From: an uncultured Phycisphaerales bacterium
Lineage (GTDB): Bacteria > Planctomycetota > Phycisphaerae > WQYP01
NCBI GenBank assembly: GCA_903868035.1
Contig: CAIPTQ010000077.1
Coordinates: 1-22,878 of the forward strand
Direction of reading: 5' to 3'
DNA: 22,878 bases
A program made the translations under genes and the position numbers. The stretch's first letter is position 1, and each line of letters opens with the position of its first letter. The notes beneath the pieces were generated by a model. That model was not told where the DNA came from. It did no database searches and saw nothing but the letters and a program-made list of their open reading frames with translations. Shown in pieces: positions 20,293 through 22,878 of this stretch.

Positions 20293-20514
20293 ATGCCGCC
20301 GGAACGTCCGCTGTGGGTACGCATGGGTCTGTGGGGCGTTCCCAACCGCGCCTCGGCGTGGGTGTTTGTCTGGGTGTGCATGGCCGCGGCGGTCGGGTGC
20401 GTGGCGTATGGGTACGTCGATCCTACGTTCGCCTGGGGCGGCCTGTTTATGGTGGCGTCGATCGGGTATTTTTCGGCCATCCGCTGGATGGACCGGCATG
20501 ATGAATGGCCGTGA
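20293..20514 (+). CDS. Small two-helix membrane protein, function unknown
   Basis: This 73-residue protein has two hydrophobic segments: about residues 20-41 ('ASAWVFVWVCMAAAVGCVAYGYV') and 46-64 ('FAWGGLFMVASIGYFSAI'). It ends with the charged tail 'RWMDRHDEWP'. A good GGAGG site six bases before ATG 20293 supports it as a real gene. It lies between divergent prmC and the following peptidase gene, 84 bases upstream of the latter on the same strand. No family was recognised. Confidence 0.7.
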   Translation: MPPERPLWVRMGLWGVPNRASAWVFVWVCMAAAVGCVAYGYVDPTFAWGGLFMVASIGYFSAIRWMDRHDEWP

Positions 20515-20598
20515 GGCCGCGCTTCCGGCGGCGACGTTATGCGAGAGCATGGGCGGCCAAACCAGTATGATGGAAGGACTTCCTAACGAGGTTCCAGG

Positions 20599-22821
20599 AT
20601 GCGGAAATGGGTGCTCATCGGGATCATCGCGGTGCTGGCACTGGTGCTGGGCCTGGGCGTGCGGTGGTACATCATCACGCCCCACACACCCGAGGCCCAA
20701 TTCGCGGCTGCCGAGAAGATGGAGCGGGAGTTGCGCGGCGAAGCGGTGAGCAAGTCGGCCAAGGATTTGGCGCCGAAGATTGAGGCGACGATCGAGCAAT
20801 ACCGCCGCGTCTGGACGCGCTTCGGCAAGAACGCCAAGGCGCCCGAGGCGCTGCAGCGCATCGCGAAAATCCATGAGGAGGTGGAAAAAGACCTTAATAA
20901 GGCGCTGGCCGACCTCGAGCAACTGGCCAAGGATTATCCGGGTGAGGAATACGAGGGGTATGCGCTGATCGCGCAGGCCGACTTGATTAACAAACAGGCG
21001 AATGCGCTCAAGGCGGAGAAGAAGCCGGAGGCCGACGCGCGGTATCGGGCGGCGCTGGCCAAGCTGGAGGAATACCGCAGGAAGTTTGAAAAAGGCAAGG
21101 ATGCGGCCAAGGCCCTGATGGCGATGGGGTGCATCTGGCAGGACGGCATCGAAGAGCCGCCGATCCACGCGCTGGAGATTTTCCAGCAGGTGCTCAAGGA
21201 CTATCCCCGTTCGGAATTTGAGGCCGAGGCACTGTATCGCCTGGCCATGCAGTACGAACGGATCAAGGAATACGAGCGGGCGCTGCAGCTTTACGCGCAG
21301 TTGCTCGAAGAGTACCCCAAGTGCGACCAGGCGGCGAAAGCCCTGGCGGCGCGCGGCCGGCTGCTGGCCGAGAAAATGGATCAGCATGAGGAGGCGGCCA
21401 AGGCCTTTGAAAAGCTGGCGCAGGATTTCCCGGACGCGCCGCAGGCCCAGGGCGCCGCCGGGGCGGCGCGGGAGCAGAAAGCCGCCGCCGCGGAGGACGA
21501 GGGGAAAAAGTACGGCCAGTCGCGCTATGGCGGGCGTGTGCCGGTGGACTCCACCGACGACAAGCCGCTGCCCCCGGCGGAACAACTCAAGCAGTTCACC
21601 GCCCAGAAGCTCGATGCCCAGTTGTATGACCTCAACGTCGCGCTAGAGCCGGCCGAGCACCGAGTGACGGTCACCGGCACGCTGACGCTCATCAACAAGG
21701 GGGATGACAAAAAGACCCTGCTGTTCTTGCTGGGCGCAGACTTGAATGTCACCGGCATGACGATGGACGGGGCCGCCGCCCAGACCACGCACAAGGGCCA
21801 GACCTTGCAGGTCGTGCTCCCCGCGCTGCTTAAGAAGGATGCGCAGACGACGCTGGGCTTCAGCTACACCGGCCAGTATGCCGACGTGTCCATGATGAAA
21901 AATCTCCAGCCCGGCCCCAACGGCGGCACGCGTGGCGCCAAGCCCGGCACAACCACCACTCCGGCGACCGCCAGCGCCCCCGCCAGCGCGACCGCCAGCG
22001 CCCCGGCAACAACGACAGCCCCCGCCACCACCCAGGCCAGTCTGGCGTTTGATCCGCAGATCGGTCTGGGCGAGTACGGCTACGGCCTCTCCGGGGCGGC
22101 GTGGTATCCGATCACCATTATCGGCGATGTTTTTGACGCGCACGTCACCTTCACCACCCCGGCCAACCTGGAAGCCGTCTGCAACGGCGCTCTCACCAGC
22201 CGGGCCAAGTCCACGGTTGCCGGCGCGCCGGGCCGCTTTGAGTTCCAAACCAAAAACCCCGTCTTCGGCCTCTACTTCGCCTACGGCCCCTACGTCGTGC
22301 AGGACAGCCAAGTCGGTGACATCCACTTCTACACGTACTTCCGCCCGGAGAACAAGGCCAAGCATGACGCCTATGTGCAGGTCGCCAACCGCATCCTCTC
22401 CTTCTATGCCGGCAAATTCGCCCCCTTCCCCTACGAAAAAATGGCCATCATCGAAACGCCACTGCCGCCGTTTTTGGGGGGCGTAGGTCCGGCGAGCCTG
22501 ATGTTTCTTCAGGAGAGCATGGTCGCACACCCGGAGGTTCCCGAAACGCTCCTGGCCCATGAACTGGCCCACCAGTGGTTCGGCAACCTGATCCCGATCA
22601 ACATCACCGACCCCGGCTACAACCAGTGGCTCTCGGAGGGTTTCGCCACGTACTGCGACGCCTTGTACACGGAATTCAAGGATGGGCCCAAGGCCTTTGG
22701 CATGCACATCGAAAAGTACCAGCAGTTGTACTTCCAGTGTAATTGTTTAGCGTCCTACCCGCTGGGCTGGGGCAAAGGCGGGCTGAGAATCTGCGGTGAA
22801 CGAAGCTGGCGGCTCATGTAA
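20599..22821 (+). CDS. TPR-containing M1-family metallopeptidase, C-terminus lost at an insertion
   Basis: A membrane anchor (residues about 4-24) is followed by TPR-like helical repeats to about residue 330, for example 'ALEIFQQVLKDYPRSEFEAEALYRLAMQYERIKEYERALQLYAQLLEEYP'. A beta-rich M1 N-terminal domain follows, with a Thr/Ala/Pro linker inside it ('GTTTTPATASAPASATASAP'). The catalytic domain has 'HELAHQWFGNL' and the third zinc ligand in 'QWLSEGFATY', 21 residues later instead of the usual 18. The usual GxMEN motif is replaced by 'GGVGPASLMFL'. Family sequence stops at 'HIEKYQQLYFQ' (22737, residue 713). The last 27 residues come from foreign DNA. Proteins of this family normally run about 150-250 residues further. 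GAGG before ATG 20599 supports the start. Confidence 0.85.
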   Translation: MRKWVLIGIIAVLALVLGLGVRWYIITPHTPEAQFAAAEKMERELRGEAVSKSAKDLAPKIEATIEQYRRVWTRFGKNAKAPEALQRIAKIHEEVEKDLNKALADLEQLAKDYPGEEYEGYALIAQADLINKQANALKAEKKPEADARYRAALAKLEEYRRKFEKGKDAAKALMAMGCIWQDGIEEPPIHALEIFQQVLKDYPRSEFEAEALYRLAMQYERIKEYERALQLYAQLLEEYPKCDQAAKALAARGRLLAEKMDQHEEAAKAFEKLAQDFPDAPQAQGAAGAAREQKAAAAEDEGKKYGQSRYGGRVPVDSTDDKPLPPAEQLKQFTAQKLDAQLYDLNVALEPAEHRVTVTGTLTLINKGDDKKTLLFLLGADLNVTGMTMDGAAAQTTHKGQTLQVVLPALLKKDAQTTLGFSYTGQYADVSMMKNLQPGPNGGTRGAKPGTTTTPATASAPASATASAPATTTAPATTQASLAFDPQIGLGEYGYGLSGAAWYPITIIGDVFDAHVTFTTPANLEAVCNGALTSRAKSTVAGAPGRFEFQTKNPVFGLYFAYGPYVVQDSQVGDIHFYTYFRPENKAKHDAYVQVANRILSFYAGKFAPFPYEKMAIIETPLPPFLGGVGPASLMFLQESMVAHPEVPETLLAHELAHQWFGNLIPINITDPGYNQWLSEGFATYCDALYTEFKDGPKAFGMHIEKYQQLYFQCNCLASYPLGWGKGGLRICGERSWRLM

Positions 22822-22878
22822 CCCAAGACGCTGTGGGCGTTCTTGCGGGCCGTGAATAGAACCGTCATCAAGATTGCC
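22738..22878 (-). mobile_element. End of an insertion sequence (IS66-like) within the M1 peptidase gene
   Basis: Peptidase similarity ends abruptly and the DNA continues TGTAATTGTTTAGCGTCC. On the minus strand a reading frame of 40 residues enters from the window edge and stops at 22755, 17 bases from the junction. This is what the end of a transposase gene next to an IS terminus looks like. Only one end is present, so inverted repeats and target duplication cannot be checked. Confidence 0.5.
22755..22877 (-). CDS. Transposase C-terminal fragment, possibly IS66 family
   Basis: The partial frame contains 'AILMTVLFTARKNAHSVLGY' and then 'MSRQLRSPQILSPPLPQPSG'. The first part resembles the last helix of IS66 transposases ('ERxLTVVxTCRQQGRxVLxYL'). 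The match is short and from memory. The gene body lies beyond the window. Confidence 0.4.
   Translation of the reverse strand, partial: AILMTVLFTARKNAHSVLGYMSRQLRSPQILSPPLPQPSG

Noticed and set aside
20212..21585. Long open frame continuous with prmC on the minus strand, antisense to the peptidase gene
   Set aside because: The translated sequence is Arg/Leu-rich with no family features, and the plus strand encodes clear TPR and M1 sequence. It is a GC-rich shadow frame.

Overview
The window reads as about 22.9 kb of GC-rich chromosome from a planctomycete, most likely of the Phycisphaerae type. This placement rests on gene style, not on a marker gene: a membrane protein with the double zinc ribbon 'CxRCxYNLRGL...CPECG', a Ser/Thr kinase with 'HARGGLG' and 'DWGLAK' motifs and a C-terminal membrane anchor, a CHRD protein with a PEP-CTERM tail, and a cytoplasmic-looking GH28 pectinase. 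No rRNA, complete tRNA or CRISPR array was found.

Layout. (1) 1-5084, minus strand: a ribose-type sugar ABC importer in transcription order permease, lipoprotein binding protein, double ATPase, followed by thpR and the start of a glycogen-debranching enzyme that carries an in-frame stop. (2) 5238-9973, plus strand: a HAD phosphatase, a zinc-ribbon membrane protein, rimO, and a GT4 glycosyltransferase that overlaps rimO by ATGA and is frameshifted in a poly-G tract. (3) 10090-11415, minus strand: a compact restriction-modification pair, a BglII/BstYI-like endonuclease followed by an MT-A70 adenine methylase. (4) 11561-14251, plus strand: a Cof-type HAD phosphatase and a GH28 polygalacturonase. 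(5) 14299-17280: a GT4 glycosyltransferase and a membrane-anchored Ser/Thr kinase, divergent from an AT-rich spacer. (6) 17347-20211, minus strand: a CHRD/PEP-CTERM secreted protein, a 503-base AT-richer spacer with two hairpins, a SAM methyltransferase, a tRNA 3'-end fragment and prmC. (7) 20293-22878, plus strand: a small membrane protein and a TPR-M1 metallopeptidase cut off by what looks like the end of an IS66-type insertion sequence.

How the genes fit together. Sugar import, pectin backbone hydrolysis, glycogen debranching and two sugar-phosphatase-like HAD proteins suggest a plant-polysaccharide or sugar-using lifestyle. rimO and prmC are translation-apparatus modification enzymes, and thpR is an RNA-end enzyme. 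The restriction-modification pair, the methyltransferase region and the IS fragment look like accessory DNA.

The least expected signal is a set of short tandem repeats with a strict 7-base period. Five sequence families (GAAACTY, AAATCRA, TGRCCAC, TGATATC and CCCCTAT-like) lie within 6 kb, mostly inside protein-coding genes and in frame. RimO alone carries three of these arrays plus a fourth, unrelated insertion. A second layer of instability is a run of 9-10 base G tracts inside genes, one of which coincides with the glycosyltransferase frameshift.
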